Source: Belliella kenyensis
Lineage (GTDB): Bacteria; Bacteroidota; Bacteroidia; Cytophagales; Cyclobacteriaceae
Length of the DNA stretch: 64,000 nucleotides
Assembly: GCF_022549675.1 (NCBI RefSeq)
Contig: NZ_JAKZGR010000001.1
Span: 186,001-250,000, forward strand
Direction: 5' to 3'
The position numbers and the translations under genes were made by a program. This document shows positions 53,266 to 61,852 of the stretch, in pieces. Position 1 is the first letter of the stretch; every line of letters starts with the position of its first letter. The notes beneath the pieces are model-generated. The model had not been told where the DNA came from, made no database searches, and saw only the letters and a list, made by a program, of their open reading frames with translations.

Positions 53266-53877
53266 ATGAATAATTATATGAGTATATCGATTAAAAGACT
53301 TGGATTAATTTTATTAGTATTTGCGATGTTCAGTTGTGGAGAAAACACCAATGATGGTGATACCTATTACGCAGCTGGAAAATACCAAGAAGCTATAAAG
53401 GCTTATGACAATGTTCTATCTACCAAGCCTAAAAATGCTAATGCATTATACAACAGAGGAAGATCCTACGAGGCACTTGGTGACCTTGAAAATGCAGAGA
53501 AGGACTTTTTAGCAGCATTGGAAAATGATAGTAAGAATACTCAAATATTACTTAGCCTCTCAAGCTTATATCATCAAAACAAAAACCATAATCGAGCTTT
53601 ACTTTATGCAGAATATGCAGTCGAAGTACCAGGGGCTTCAGCTATGGCTTATTTTATGAAAGCAAGGGCTTTACATCAATTGGGTAATACAGACGAAGCA
53701 CTCAAGGAATATGGGGCTGCGATCAAAATGGATGATAGCTTTGGTCAGGCTTATTACAATAGAGGCTTACTCAAAATTGCTACAGACAAGAAAAACTCAG
53801 GATGTGAAGATTTGAAAATGGCCTTAAAATTGGATTTTGGTGCTGCATCTGAGGTTATAGAAAAATATTGCAACTGA
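53266..53877 (+). CDS. TPR-repeat lipoprotein
   Basis: A 203-residue protein with a lipoprotein signal (LILLVFAMFSCGENTND) and TPR repeats (YYAAGKYQEAIKAYDNVL, ALYNRGRSYEALGDLENAEKDF, then ALHQLGNTDEALKEYGAAI). TPR modules mediate protein contacts; in the envelope this suggests an assembly or scaffolding role. The ATG at 53266 is used; an upstream TTG (53251) and a downstream ATG (53278) are alternatives. A strong terminator follows the gene. Confidence 0.88.
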   Translation: MNNYMSISIKRLGLILLVFAMFSCGENTNDGDTYYAAGKYQEAIKAYDNVLSTKPKNANALYNRGRSYEALGDLENAEKDFLAALENDSKNTQILLSLSSLYHQNKNHNRALLYAEYAVEVPGASAMAYFMKARALHQLGNTDEALKEYGAAIKMDDSFGQAYYNRGLLKIATDKKNSGCEDLKMALKLDFGAASEVIEKYCN

Positions 53878-53903
53878 TTGATAGATGTTGCTTTTTTAAT
53901 ATA

Positions 53904-53934
53904 AAAAAAGGGGAGAATTATTCTTCCCTTTTTT
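53904..53934. terminator. Bidirectional intrinsic terminator
   Basis: Inverted repeat AAAAAAGGGGAGAA (53904-53917) / TTCTTCCCTTTTTT (53921-53934) with one mismatch and a 3-base loop, flanked by A and T runs on both strands. It ends the TPR lipoprotein transcript and probably the convergent zinc-finger gene. Confidence 0.85.
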
Positions 53935-54013
53935 ATATATAACTACACACTATTTTATTGTCATATTATACTGAATTTTAATTAATTAACACCAATTAGT
54001 TCAATTAAGTACG

Positions 54014-54754
54014 TCAATGAGACTTTAGCTTTTGGAAAACAAACGACATATGTCTTGGTTCGTCAGATTTGTGATCACAAACCTGATCAGATTGAAGATG
54101 CCCTATACCTCTACAAGTTCTGCAGGTACTGTGCTCTATTTTTTCTCCTGTACAAGTAGGGCAAGTAAGTCTTCCTTCTCCTGTACATTTATCACATTCA
54201 TGATATTCTACGATGTTGAAAACATTTCTTTTCGTAATCAATCCTGACCCCATACATTTGTTGCAGCCTACGATTCCTTTAGCTTTGCAGTAGCTGCAAT
54301 CTTGCTCTAGGTGCTTACTTCCTTCACATGTAAAGCAAGTTTTGAATCTATAACCTCTTCTGTCACAAAGTTCACAAGTTTTAATTTCATGGAGAGGTTT
54401 TACCAATTTAGCCTCCAATTTTTTGGCATTCTCATAATTTTCTCCCTTCAATCCATTAATTTGAAGGTATTTATTGAGAAAATTAGCGCTATTGTCATAT
54501 TGATGTAATTCATAAAGTGTCTCAGCAAAATAATATGGCATTTCTGGAGGTATGGGCAAATTAGAATCGATAATCTGCCTAAAGAATGCATTGGCTTTTT
54601 CGTAGTCACCTTTTCTCATCTCTGCCAGCGCACTGTTCATGATTCTAGAGGTTCCTCCAAGATTTGGTTGAACTTGTGCCATCAGCGAATAATGGCTTAT
54701 AAAACAGTTCATTAGAATGAGTATGAAAATTTTATACATTGGGTTTATTTTCAT
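54014..54754 (-). CDS. Exported TPR and DnaJ-like cysteine-rich zinc-finger protein
   Basis: A 246-residue protein. An N-terminal hydrophobic segment (YKIFILILMNCFISHYSLMAQ) looks like a signal peptide. Residues about 35-115 are TPR-like helices (SALAEMRKGDYEKANAFFRQI, FAETLYELHQYDNSANF). The C-terminal 110 residues have seven Cys-x-x-Cys pairs in DnaJ zinc-finger style (CELCDRRG, CFTCEGSK, CSYCKAKG, CNKCMGSG, CDKCTGEG, CPTCTGEK, CRTCRGIG). There is no J domain. A DnaJ-type finger behind a signal peptide is unusual; whether it is truly exported needs testing. Confidence 0.82.
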   Translation of the reverse strand: MKINPMYKIFILILMNCFISHYSLMAQVQPNLGGTSRIMNSALAEMRKGDYEKANAFFRQIIDSNLPIPPEMPYYFAETLYELHQYDNSANFLNKYLQINGLKGENYENAKKLEAKLVKPLHEIKTCELCDRRGYRFKTCFTCEGSKHLEQDCSYCKAKGIVGCNKCMGSGLITKRNVFNIVEYHECDKCTGEGRLTCPTCTGEKIEHSTCRTCRGIGHLQSDQVCDHKSDEPRHMSFVFQKLKSH

Positions 54755-54863
54755 TTTTATGCAGCGTTGAAATTATCTTTTGCCAAAATAGCGACCTTTG
54801 GTGCATAAATCAACCTATTTTTTCTTAAAATAATTAATAATTTTAGGTTTTAAAATCAGGAAG

Positions 54864-56081
54864 ATGAACAGAGTAGCAGTGATAGGGGCAGGAGCGTCAG
54901 GATATTTTGCAGCCATTCATGCAGCGGCACAAGGCTGTGTAGTCACCATATTGGAAAAAACAAGCAAATCATTATCAAAAGTCAAAGTATCTGGAGGCGG
55001 TAGATGCAATGTAACCCATGCAGCTTTTGAAAATAGACTATTGGTGAAGAATTATCCTAGAGGTGAAAAGTTTTTGAAAGTTTCTTTTGAGAAATTTTCT
55101 GTTAAAAACACTATAGATTGGTTTGAGTCACGAGGAGTCAAATTAAAAATTGAGCAAGACGGCAGGATGTTTCCTGTTTCTGATGATTCTGAATCTATCA
55201 TCAAAGCCTTAGAAAAGGAGGCGTCTAAGCTCCATGTGATTATAAAATATCAATTCAGTGTTGCTTCAATTGAGAAAAATGAAGGGTGCTTCAAAATTAA
55301 AAGTTCTCAAAATGAAGAGCTCCATTTTGATCAAATAATAGTATGCACAGGAGGTAGTCCAAAGCTCCAGGGTTTTGATTTTTTGAGTAAGCTTGGGCAT
55401 AAAATTAATCCACCTATCCCATCACTTTTCACTTTCAATACTCCCCATGACCCCATCAAATCCCTGATGGGCATAAGTGTACCTGATGCATTTGTGAAGC
55501 TAGAAGGCACTAAATTATCTTATCAAGGTCCCTTATTGATCACACATTGGGGAATCTCCGGTCCAGCAGTACTAAAACTCTCCGCTTTTGGTGCAAGATG
55601 GTTAGCGGACACATCCTACAAAGCTAAAGCACACATCAGGTGGGTGAGTAATTGGACAGAAGAAAGTTTACATACAGATTTGAATAGTTTCAAGTCAAAG
55701 CATCCGAAGAAAAAGATCAGTTCAAACCCGCTTTTTGGTTTACCAAGTAGACTTTGGGAACATTTTGTGGAAAAATCCGAAATCAGTATTGAAGAGATTT
55801 GGATTAATATTTCAAAAAAGCAATTGAATAGGTTGATCCAAAATCTTTTTTGTTATATTGTGACTATCGATGGAAAGACCACATTCAAAGAAGAATTTGT
55901 GACTGCTGGAGGTGTTTCTTTAGATGAAGTGAACCCAAATACCTTGGAAAGTAAGCTGGTTTCAGGACTGTATTTTGCAGGAGAAGTATTGGATATTGAT
56001 GGCATCACAGGTGGTTTCAATTTTCAAGCAGCTTGGACTACAGGGTATATTGCTGGGACATATATTTCGAATAAAGGTTAG
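54864..56081 (+). CDS. BaiN/HI0933-like FAD-dependent oxidoreductase
   Basis: A 405-residue flavoprotein. The FAD-binding start is AVIGAGASGYFAAIHAA, followed by VSGGGRCNVTH. The C-terminus has TAGGVSLDEVNPNTLES and LYFAGEVLDIDGITGGFNFQAAW. This is the HI0933/BaiN family of NAD(P)/FAD-dependent dehydrogenases with undefined substrates in most bacteria. The Hpt gene begins 3 bases after its stop, so they are co-transcribed. Confidence 0.93.
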   Translation: MNRVAVIGAGASGYFAAIHAAAQGCVVTILEKTSKSLSKVKVSGGGRCNVTHAAFENRLLVKNYPRGEKFLKVSFEKFSVKNTIDWFESRGVKLKIEQDGRMFPVSDDSESIIKALEKEASKLHVIIKYQFSVASIEKNEGCFKIKSSQNEELHFDQIIVCTGGSPKLQGFDFLSKLGHKINPPIPSLFTFNTPHDPIKSLMGISVPDAFVKLEGTKLSYQGPLLITHWGISGPAVLKLSAFGARWLADTSYKAKAHIRWVSNWTEESLHTDLNSFKSKHPKKKISSNPLFGLPSRLWEHFVEKSEISIEEIWINISKKQLNRLIQNLFCYIVTIDGKTTFKEEFVTAGGVSLDEVNPNTLESKLVSGLYFAGEVLDIDGITGGFNFQAAWTTGYIAGTYISNKG

Positions 56082-56084
56082 GAA

Positions 56085-56444
56085 ATGAATAATATTGAAC
56101 CAATCAATCTATCAAAGATAGATGAGATGGCAGAAGGTGATCTTGAGTTCAAGAATGAACTCGTATCAGCTATCTACACGTCACTTATAGACCTTCGGAC
56201 AAAATACATAGAAGGTTCAGAGAAAGAAGAAAATGAGACGATTCAGCAAATTCGTCATAAAGTCAAACCAACTTTGGCTTTGTTTGAAATCAGAAAACTA
56301 GAAGAAGTCCTCTCGCAAGGCAAATTGATATTAGAAAAAAATGGATTTAAGGGTGAGTTTTTGATTCACCTAGAGACATTTTTGGATACTTGGGAGGAAA
56401 CATATGAATACTTGAGGAAAAATGTCAGAATCGAAAGTATTTAA
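56085..56444 (+). CDS. Hpt-domain (histidine phosphotransfer) protein
   Basis: A 119-residue all-helical protein. H58 in QIRHKVKPTLALF is in the usual Hpt position, with Lys two residues further (HxK pattern). It may pass phosphoryl groups between hybrid kinases and response regulators. It has no other domain. The family assignment rests on length, helicity and the His motif. It is linked to the flavoprotein gene and ends at a strong terminator. Confidence 0.7.
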   Translation: MNNIEPINLSKIDEMAEGDLEFKNELVSAIYTSLIDLRTKYIEGSEKEENETIQQIRHKVKPTLALFEIRKLEEVLSQGKLILEKNGFKGEFLIHLETFLDTWEETYEYLRKNVRIESI

Positions 56445-56448
56445 ACTT

Positions 56449-56489
56449 ATCAGGTCAAATCTTTCAGAAAAAGGCTTGACCTGATTTTT
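56449..56489 (+). terminator. Intrinsic terminator after the Hpt gene
   Basis: Perfect 10-base stem ATCAGGTCAA (56449-56458) / TTGACCTGAT (56476-56485), followed by TTTTT. It is just after the Hpt stop and before the convergent gapdh gene. Confidence 0.85.
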
Positions 56490-56495
56490 GATGTG

Positions 56496-57491
56496 CTAGC
56501 TCAACCTAAGCACCAAATCGACTAATCTATTAGAATACCCAGATTCGTTATCATACCAACCTACTAGCTTCACCAAGTTTCCTTGGGCAGAGGTCAGCCC
56601 TGCATCGATAATACATGAATGTGGATTACCAATGATATCAATAGAGACGAGTGGATCATTTGTATATTCTAATATGCCCTTAAATGCAGCTTTTGACTCT
56701 TGTTCAAAAATAGAGTTGATTTGACCAGTAGTTACATTTTCATTCAATAATACAATCAGGTCAGTAAGAGATCCATCTGGTACAGGTACACGCATGGCGG
56801 ACGCTTCAATTTTTCCTTTGAGTTCTGGGAGTACTAATTCCATGGCGAGTGCTGCGTGTGTAGTAGTAGGAATGATAGAATATGCTGCCGCTCTGGCTCT
56901 CCTCAAGTCTCTATGAGGCGCATCATGAAGATTTTGGTCATTGGTGTAGGAATGTACTGTAGATACATAGCCTTTGATTATTCCAAAGTGATCGTTGAGT
57001 ATTTTCACCATTGGAGCAAGGCAATTGGTCGTACAGGATGCATTGGAGATGATGTCTTCTCCACCATTCAGAATATGGTCATTCACTCCAAGGACCACTG
57101 TTGGGACATTTTCCGACTTAGAGGGAGCTGTAATGATTACTTTTTTTGCACCAGCTTTCAAGTGCAAGCTTGCACCTTCATGGTCAGTAAATCTACCTGT
57201 GGACTCAAGGACTATATCTACATCCAATTCTCTCCAAGGCAATTGAGCTGGATTTTTTTCTGCAAAGATCTTTATCCTTTTACCTTTTATGACAAGGTCA
57301 TTATTGACCAGTGTGACTTTTTCGGGATACTTACCATGAACAGAGTCGAATTGTATCAAGTGGGCTAGGGTAGAGGGATCAGCGAGATCATTTACTGCGA
57401 CTAACTCTATATCTTCATTCTCCAAGAGAAGTTTGATCACCAATCTGCCAATTCTTCCACAGCCATTTACGACTACTCGTTTTTTGTTCAT
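56496..57491 (-). CDS. gap: Glyceraldehyde-3-phosphate dehydrogenase, type I
   Basis: A 331-residue GAPDH. The NAD-binding start is VVVNGCGRIGRL; the catalytic cysteine is in SNASCTTNCLAP (C153); later blocks include TVHSYTNDQNLHDAPH, RRARAAA and WYDNESGYSNRL. It catalyses the NAD-linked oxidation of glyceraldehyde 3-phosphate in glycolysis. The ATG at 57491 is chosen; an upstream ATG (57539) adds 16 unrelated residues. A TACCTTTG box (57515-57522) is a -7 candidate. It is transcribed alone. Confidence 0.96.
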   Translation of the reverse strand: MNKKRVVVNGCGRIGRLVIKLLLENEDIELVAVNDLADPSTLAHLIQFDSVHGKYPEKVTLVNNDLVIKGKRIKIFAEKNPAQLPWRELDVDIVLESTGRFTDHEGASLHLKAGAKKVIITAPSKSENVPTVVLGVNDHILNGGEDIISNASCTTNCLAPMVKILNDHFGIIKGYVSTVHSYTNDQNLHDAPHRDLRRARAAAYSIIPTTTHAALAMELVLPELKGKIEASAMRVPVPDGSLTDLIVLLNENVTTGQINSIFEQESKAAFKGILEYTNDPLVSIDIIGNPHSCIIDAGLTSAQGNLVKLVGWYDNESGYSNRLVDLVLRLS

Positions 57492-57689
57492 TACGCTCTT
57501 TTGTTTTACACCAGCAAAGGTAATAAACCAGCTCAACATTGTCTAAAGGATCTAATAGCTTTGAAGATAACGACCTGAAAGAAAATGAGCAAAGGATCAA
57601 TTAAAAGTAGATAAGTCATGAATTGCTAAAAATTTTCCTACTCGTATTCAAGGTTTTGGATGAAGATACCAAATATTTTATCGTCAGGT

Positions 57690-57720
57690 TTTGGATTGTG
57701 AATTTAACCCTCTATATTTG
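57690..57720 (+). promoter_or_regulatory. Strong Bacteroidota-type promoter for the tRNA-Glu genes
   Basis: TTTG (57690-57693), 19-base spacer, TATATTTG (57713-57720): an exact match to the Bacteroidota consensus at its optimal spacing. The start point would be near 57727, giving a short leader to the first tRNA. Confidence 0.8.
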
Positions 57721-57759
57721 CATCACCATTGAGAAAAGGGGTTAAACGATTCGAAAAAT

Positions 57760-57831
57760 GGTCCGTTCGTCTAGGGGTTAGGACGTATCCCTTTCACGGA
57801 TAAAACACGGGTTCGATTCCCGTACGGACTA
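57760..57831 (+). tRNA. tRNA-Glu (anticodon TTC), copy 1
   Basis: 72 bases with all stems: acceptor GGTCCGT/ACGGACT (G1-T72 wobble), D arm GTC...GAC, anticodon stem TATCC/GGATA with loop CTTTCAC, T arm ACGGG/CCCGT, discriminator A. CCA is not encoded. The anticodon TTC reads Glu codons. Confidence 0.97.
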
Positions 57832-57864
57832 CAAATCTTTTAACCTTTTTTCTTTATTTCAAAT

Positions 57865-57936
57865 GGTCCGTTCGTCTAGGGGTTAGGACGTATCCCTTTC
57901 ACGGATAAAACACGGGTTCGATTCCCGTACGGACTA
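57865..57936 (+). tRNA. tRNA-Glu (anticodon TTC), copy 2
   Basis: Identical over all 72 bases to the copy 33 bases upstream, with short identical flanks (AAATGG before, CTACAA after). The two are likely cut from one precursor made by the promoter at 57690-57720. Confidence 0.97.
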
Positions 57937-58035
57937 CAACAAATTGATGTTTTTCATCGTTCATCGTGCTCGACTCTGTTTCAAAGCAGAAGGCATAATG
58001 GATTTGTTTTATGGTTGTTAGTGGTTAAAGTGAGT

Positions 58036-58065
58036 GAAAATCCAGTCTTCTAGGCTGGATTTTTC
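58036..58065 (+). terminator. Terminator after the tRNA-Glu pair
   Basis: Stem GAAAATCCAG (58036-58045) / CTGGATTTTTC (58055-58065), with T-rich sequence. It is 100 bases after the second tRNA and 22 bases before the stop of the convergent radical SAM gene. Confidence 0.65.
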
Positions 58066-58086
58066 ATTTATGGAGATCTTTTTTTT

Positions 58087-60291
58087 TTACACGACTACTA
58101 AACCTCCATCCATTAGGTCAATCCACAATTCAGAATGTATAAGTTTTTCCACATCACCAAAACCACATTCTTCATAGGATTGTTTGAAATTCCCGAATGT
58201 TAAGCAATCTTGATCTGGTTTTAGAATCATTTGCCCAATGCTATTGACCATCCATTCAGCAATTTGGCTTGGTAAAGTTATTTCAATTTTTCCATTAAGA
58301 TTTTCTACCTCTAGGATTTGAGTGTTTGATTTTTTGCTTTTTGATTTCAAGACTAATTTCGCTAATTCAGGTGATGATCCTAGCCAAATGATTTTTGAGT
58401 TCAATTTGGGACTAGCTAGTTCTGGAGATGAAATAGCACTATAAATATAATTCTTAGCTATAGTGGTCTTGGGAATCTTGAAATCAAACCATTCTTGTAA
58501 TGGAAAATCAAAACATATACCGTGCATGTAATTGAATAAAGCTTTTTTGAGACCTTTTCCATACATATCATGATCAGCACCAGTGGGATCTACATGCTCC
58601 AAATCATTGTCTGCAAAAAGACCTTCTTTAGGTCCAATCTTCATCACTCCAAATTTCTCAGGATTCATGCCTATGGGTGCATGTGAAGTCATTGCAAATT
58701 GATGCCAAAATCCAGATTGAATGACTTGATTTTCAAATAATTGCCTCACCATTTCTAAGCTATCTATGGTTTCCTGATCCGTTTGTGTGGGAAACCCATA
58801 CATGAGGTAGGCATGTACCATAATGCCAGTCTCTGTAAAGTTTCGTGCTACACGAGCTACTTGAGCCACATCTACACCTTTTTGCATCAACTTCAGCAAT
58901 CTATCAGATGCTACTTCCAATCCACCTGATACAGCAATACAGCCAGAAGATTTGAGCAACCTGCACAGATCATAAGTAAATCGTTCTTCAAATCGGATAT
59001 TTGTCCACCAAGTGATTGATAATTCTCTTTTTATTAACTCGATAGCTAACTCACGCATTAATGCTGGAGGTGCTGCTTCATCTACAAAATGAAAGCCAGT
59101 TTGACCAGTTTGGGAGATGATTTGCTCTATTCTATCGCAGATCAATTTGGCCGAAATTGGTTCATAGTTTTTGATATAGTCTAACGAAATATCGCAAAAT
59201 GTACATTTTTTCCAATAGCATCCATGAGCCATTGTAAGTTTATTCCACCTGCCGTCAGACCATAATCGGTGCATGGGATTTACGACTTCTATCACAGATA
59301 AGTAATCTCTCAATCGAAGATCTGTATAATCTGGTGTTCCAGTCTTGCTGAATGGGATATCTGCTTGTTTTGAAGCGTTGTAATAATACACTTGACCATT
59401 GTTCAAAGCGTAGGTTCTCTTTAGATTCTCCACTGTAACCTCACCTTGTAGGTGATGAATGAGCAGTTCTAATGGTCTTTCTCCATCGTCTAAACTTATG
59501 AAATCTACATATTGAAAAATTCTAGGTTCTTTTAGAGACCTCAATTCTGTATTGGGATAGCCACCTCCCATCACGATTTTGATATTCGGATATTGACTTT
59601 TGATAAATTGACCACATCTCAGACCTCCAAATAAGTTTCCTGGAAAAGGAACTGTAATGCAGACTAGGGTTGGATTGGTCGCCTCAATGGCACTTTCAAG
59701 TTCTTGGCAAATCAACTCATCTATAAACGATCCTGAATTTTTCAAGGCCTTTTCTATAGGATCAAAGTCAACTGCGGATCTTCCAAGCCTCTCGGCATAC
59801 CTGCTAAACCCGAAATTTGGATCCACCAACTCTTGAATCATATCTCCCAAATCTTCCAAATAGAGTGTACAAAGGTGTCTCGCTCTATCTTGAATTCCCA
59901 TAGATCCAAAGGCCCAGTCTAACTCATCAATCTGAGCAAATCGTTCACCTTGAGGCAAAAAATCCCCATCACATATGTTATAGGCTAAAGTAGGGTTTTT
60001 ATGTTGAAGAAATGTAACCACTTGGTCTACTGTTTTCAAGTATTCTTTTTTCAACTTTAAAATTCTTCGACTTTGATTGGAAGTATTTGAATGTCTTCTA
60101 CCTTCTGCTTTTTCAAATATTTTGTAGAGATGTTCTTTTGAAAAAACCTTTAGGATCACATTCAAGCCTAAGTCAACCTGAAAAGAGGCAACGCCCAAAG
60201 TATTCAAAAATCCTTTGATATACGCTGTAGCAGGGTAAGGTGTGTTGAGCTGGGTAAATGGAGGTGTAATTAACAGAACCGAAGTATTCAC
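58087..60291 (-). CDS. B12-binding-type radical SAM protein
   Basis: A 734-residue radical SAM enzyme. The N-terminal ~300 residues form a cobalamin-binding-like Rossmann domain (LLITPPFTQLNTPYPATAYIKGFL, LVCITVPFPGNLFGGLRCG, IVMGGGYPN), without the DxHxxG motif. The cluster motif is C358-x4-C363-x2-C366 (GCYWKKCTFCDIS); the first spacing is four residues rather than the usual three. A later block has SGCIAVSGGLEVASDRLLKLMQKG and AYLMYGFPTQTDQETIDS, as in TIM-barrel radical SAM domains. Substrate unknown. No neighbour on the same strand explains its job. Confidence 0.87.
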   Translation of the reverse strand: MNTSVLLITPPFTQLNTPYPATAYIKGFLNTLGVASFQVDLGLNVILKVFSKEHLYKIFEKAEGRRHSNTSNQSRRILKLKKEYLKTVDQVVTFLQHKNPTLAYNICDGDFLPQGERFAQIDELDWAFGSMGIQDRARHLCTLYLEDLGDMIQELVDPNFGFSRYAERLGRSAVDFDPIEKALKNSGSFIDELICQELESAIEATNPTLVCITVPFPGNLFGGLRCGQFIKSQYPNIKIVMGGGYPNTELRSLKEPRIFQYVDFISLDDGERPLELLIHHLQGEVTVENLKRTYALNNGQVYYYNASKQADIPFSKTGTPDYTDLRLRDYLSVIEVVNPMHRLWSDGRWNKLTMAHGCYWKKCTFCDISLDYIKNYEPISAKLICDRIEQIISQTGQTGFHFVDEAAPPALMRELAIELIKRELSITWWTNIRFEERFTYDLCRLLKSSGCIAVSGGLEVASDRLLKLMQKGVDVAQVARVARNFTETGIMVHAYLMYGFPTQTDQETIDSLEMVRQLFENQVIQSGFWHQFAMTSHAPIGMNPEKFGVMKIGPKEGLFADNDLEHVDPTGADHDMYGKGLKKALFNYMHGICFDFPLQEWFDFKIPKTTIAKNYIYSAISSPELASPKLNSKIIWLGSSPELAKLVLKSKSKKSNTQILEVENLNGKIEITLPSQIAEWMVNSIGQMILKPDQDCLTFGNFKQSYEECGFGDVEKLIHSELWIDLMDGGLVVV

Positions 60292-60497
60292 GATTTTTTT
60301 TGTGCAATTTCGGAAATTTATCTCTAATTACCGCTCACAACCGAGGATTCAACTTATAAAAGCAGATGTGGAAGTAAGTCAGAAAATTGAATGCTATCTT
60401 TTTTTATTGACCATTCAATAAGAAAAGTACTAGCTAAACTGAAAAGTTTGTTTATTTTTAAAAAAAATCTTAACATAAACCTAACTTGTTATACTTA

Positions 60498-61259
60498 ATG
60501 AAATCAATCTTAAAGCCTTCTGCCATTTTTATTTTGGCAATGAGTTCCACGCCATTATTTGCTCAACAAAAAGAGATCAAACTTCCGCCAGAAGCTACTG
60601 AATTCTATACACCAGTACCTAGGAAAGTGACTCCTGGAAAAGAGAATAGATTGGCACCTGATGATGCTATAGTTCTTTTTGATGGTTCTAGTTTGAGTAA
60701 GTTTGAAAGCAATCGTCCAGAAGGCGGGGAAGCCCAATGGACTTTGGCAGATGGGACAATGACGGTGAAGCCACGCACGGGGGATATCAGAACCAAAGAA
60801 GCATTTGGAGATATGCAACTTCACATCGAGTGGTCATCGCCTACCGAAATCAAAGGTGAAGGTCAAGGAAGAGGCAATTCCGGAGTGATCATCATGGGGC
60901 TCTATGAAGTTCAGGTCTTGGACTCTTATGAAAGTAAAACCTATACCAATGGTCAAGCAGCAAGCATCTATAAACAGTTCCCCCCCCTGGTAAATGCGAT
61001 GAAAGCTCCCGGTGAGTGGAATACTTATGACATATTCTTCACTGCACCTAGGTTTAACAAAGACGGAATGGTAATCAGTCCAGCTAAGGTAACAGTAGTT
61101 CACAATGGCGTGCTGGTACAAAACGCAGTCGAATTGAAAGGTCCTACGGAGTACATAGGAATACCGAATTATAGAGCCCATGAAGAAGAGTTGCCTTTTG
61201 TACTACAAGATCATGGAGATTTGGTAAGTTATAGAAATATCTGGGTTCGGAAACTTTAA
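60498..61259 (+). CDS. DUF1080 (3-keto-disaccharide hydrolase-like) protein
   Basis: A 253-residue exported protein with a signal peptide (STPLFAQQ). The DUF1080 domain is visible as VLFDGSSLSKFES, WTLADGTMTVKPRTGDIRTK and HIEWSSPTEIKGEGQGRGNSGV. These jelly-roll proteins act on 3-keto sugars or related glycans. The ATG at 60498 is chosen; an upstream TTG (60486) is possible. The stop overlaps the stop of the convergent nucleotidyltransferase gene by 4 bases. Confidence 0.9.
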   Translation: MKSILKPSAIFILAMSSTPLFAQQKEIKLPPEATEFYTPVPRKVTPGKENRLAPDDAIVLFDGSSLSKFESNRPEGGEAQWTLADGTMTVKPRTGDIRTKEAFGDMQLHIEWSSPTEIKGEGQGRGNSGVIIMGLYEVQVLDSYESKTYTNGQAASIYKQFPPLVNAMKAPGEWNTYDIFFTAPRFNKDGMVISPAKVTVVHNGVLVQNAVELKGPTEYIGIPNYRAHEEELPFVLQDHGDLVSYRNIWVRKL

Positions 61260-61852
61260 AGCTTATGGATATATTTCTCATAATCTTGCCAAGTATCAAT
61301 ATCTATTGAACCTAGTTCAAAATCTAAAATTTCACAATTATGAAGGTGCTTAAGAATTATTTTCTTTGCACCTTCTTTTGATTTAAGGGAAAAAATCTCT
61401 TCAAAATATTTTTTGCTAAAACTAACTGGCACACCCAGTGCATCTTGATACCTTGAAACCCCAATTTTTTCTGATTGAATTCCCAACAGGTTGTTGAGGA
61501 TATTAAAAGTTACAAACGGTTGATCACAAAGCATGATGGCTACTCGCTGTATATGATAGTGATCTATCATGTGCTGCAAGCCTAGCTGTATCGAGCTTGT
61601 CATACCGTCTGACCAACTGTGATTGATCACAGTGTCTATCTGAGAGAGGTCAATTTTTTTATAAATCAGATCACGGTTTGCTCCAAGTACCACCATGATG
61701 TGCTTGGCTAAACTTTGTTTCGCCACTTTAATTGACAATTCCAAAAACGTCTCATTATGAACTGTTAGAAGTTGTTTTGGACTTCCAAGTCTTGAGGAGT
61801 TGCCCGCCGCTAGGATTATAACTCCTGTTTCTTGAAATTCAAATTTATCCAT
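61256..61852 (-). CDS. MobA/MocA-like nucleotidyltransferase
   Basis: A 198-residue NTP transferase with the glycine-rich loop VIILAAGNSSRLGSPKQLL and later CDQPFVT, the pattern of MobA/MocA enzymes. MocA-type proteins attach CMP to molybdopterin to make the cofactor of molybdenum hydroxylases. The start overlaps the XdhC stop by 8 bases, so it is coupled to that gene, which supports this role. No hydroxylase is seen in the window. Confidence 0.9.
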   Translation of the reverse strand: MDKFEFQETGVIILAAGNSSRLGSPKQLLTVHNETFLELSIKVAKQSLAKHIMVVLGANRDLIYKKIDLSQIDTVINHSWSDGMTSSIQLGLQHMIDHYHIQRVAIMLCDQPFVTFNILNNLLGIQSEKIGVSRYQDALGVPVSFSKKYFEEIFSLKSKEGAKKIILKHLHNCEILDFELGSIDIDTWQDYEKYIHKL

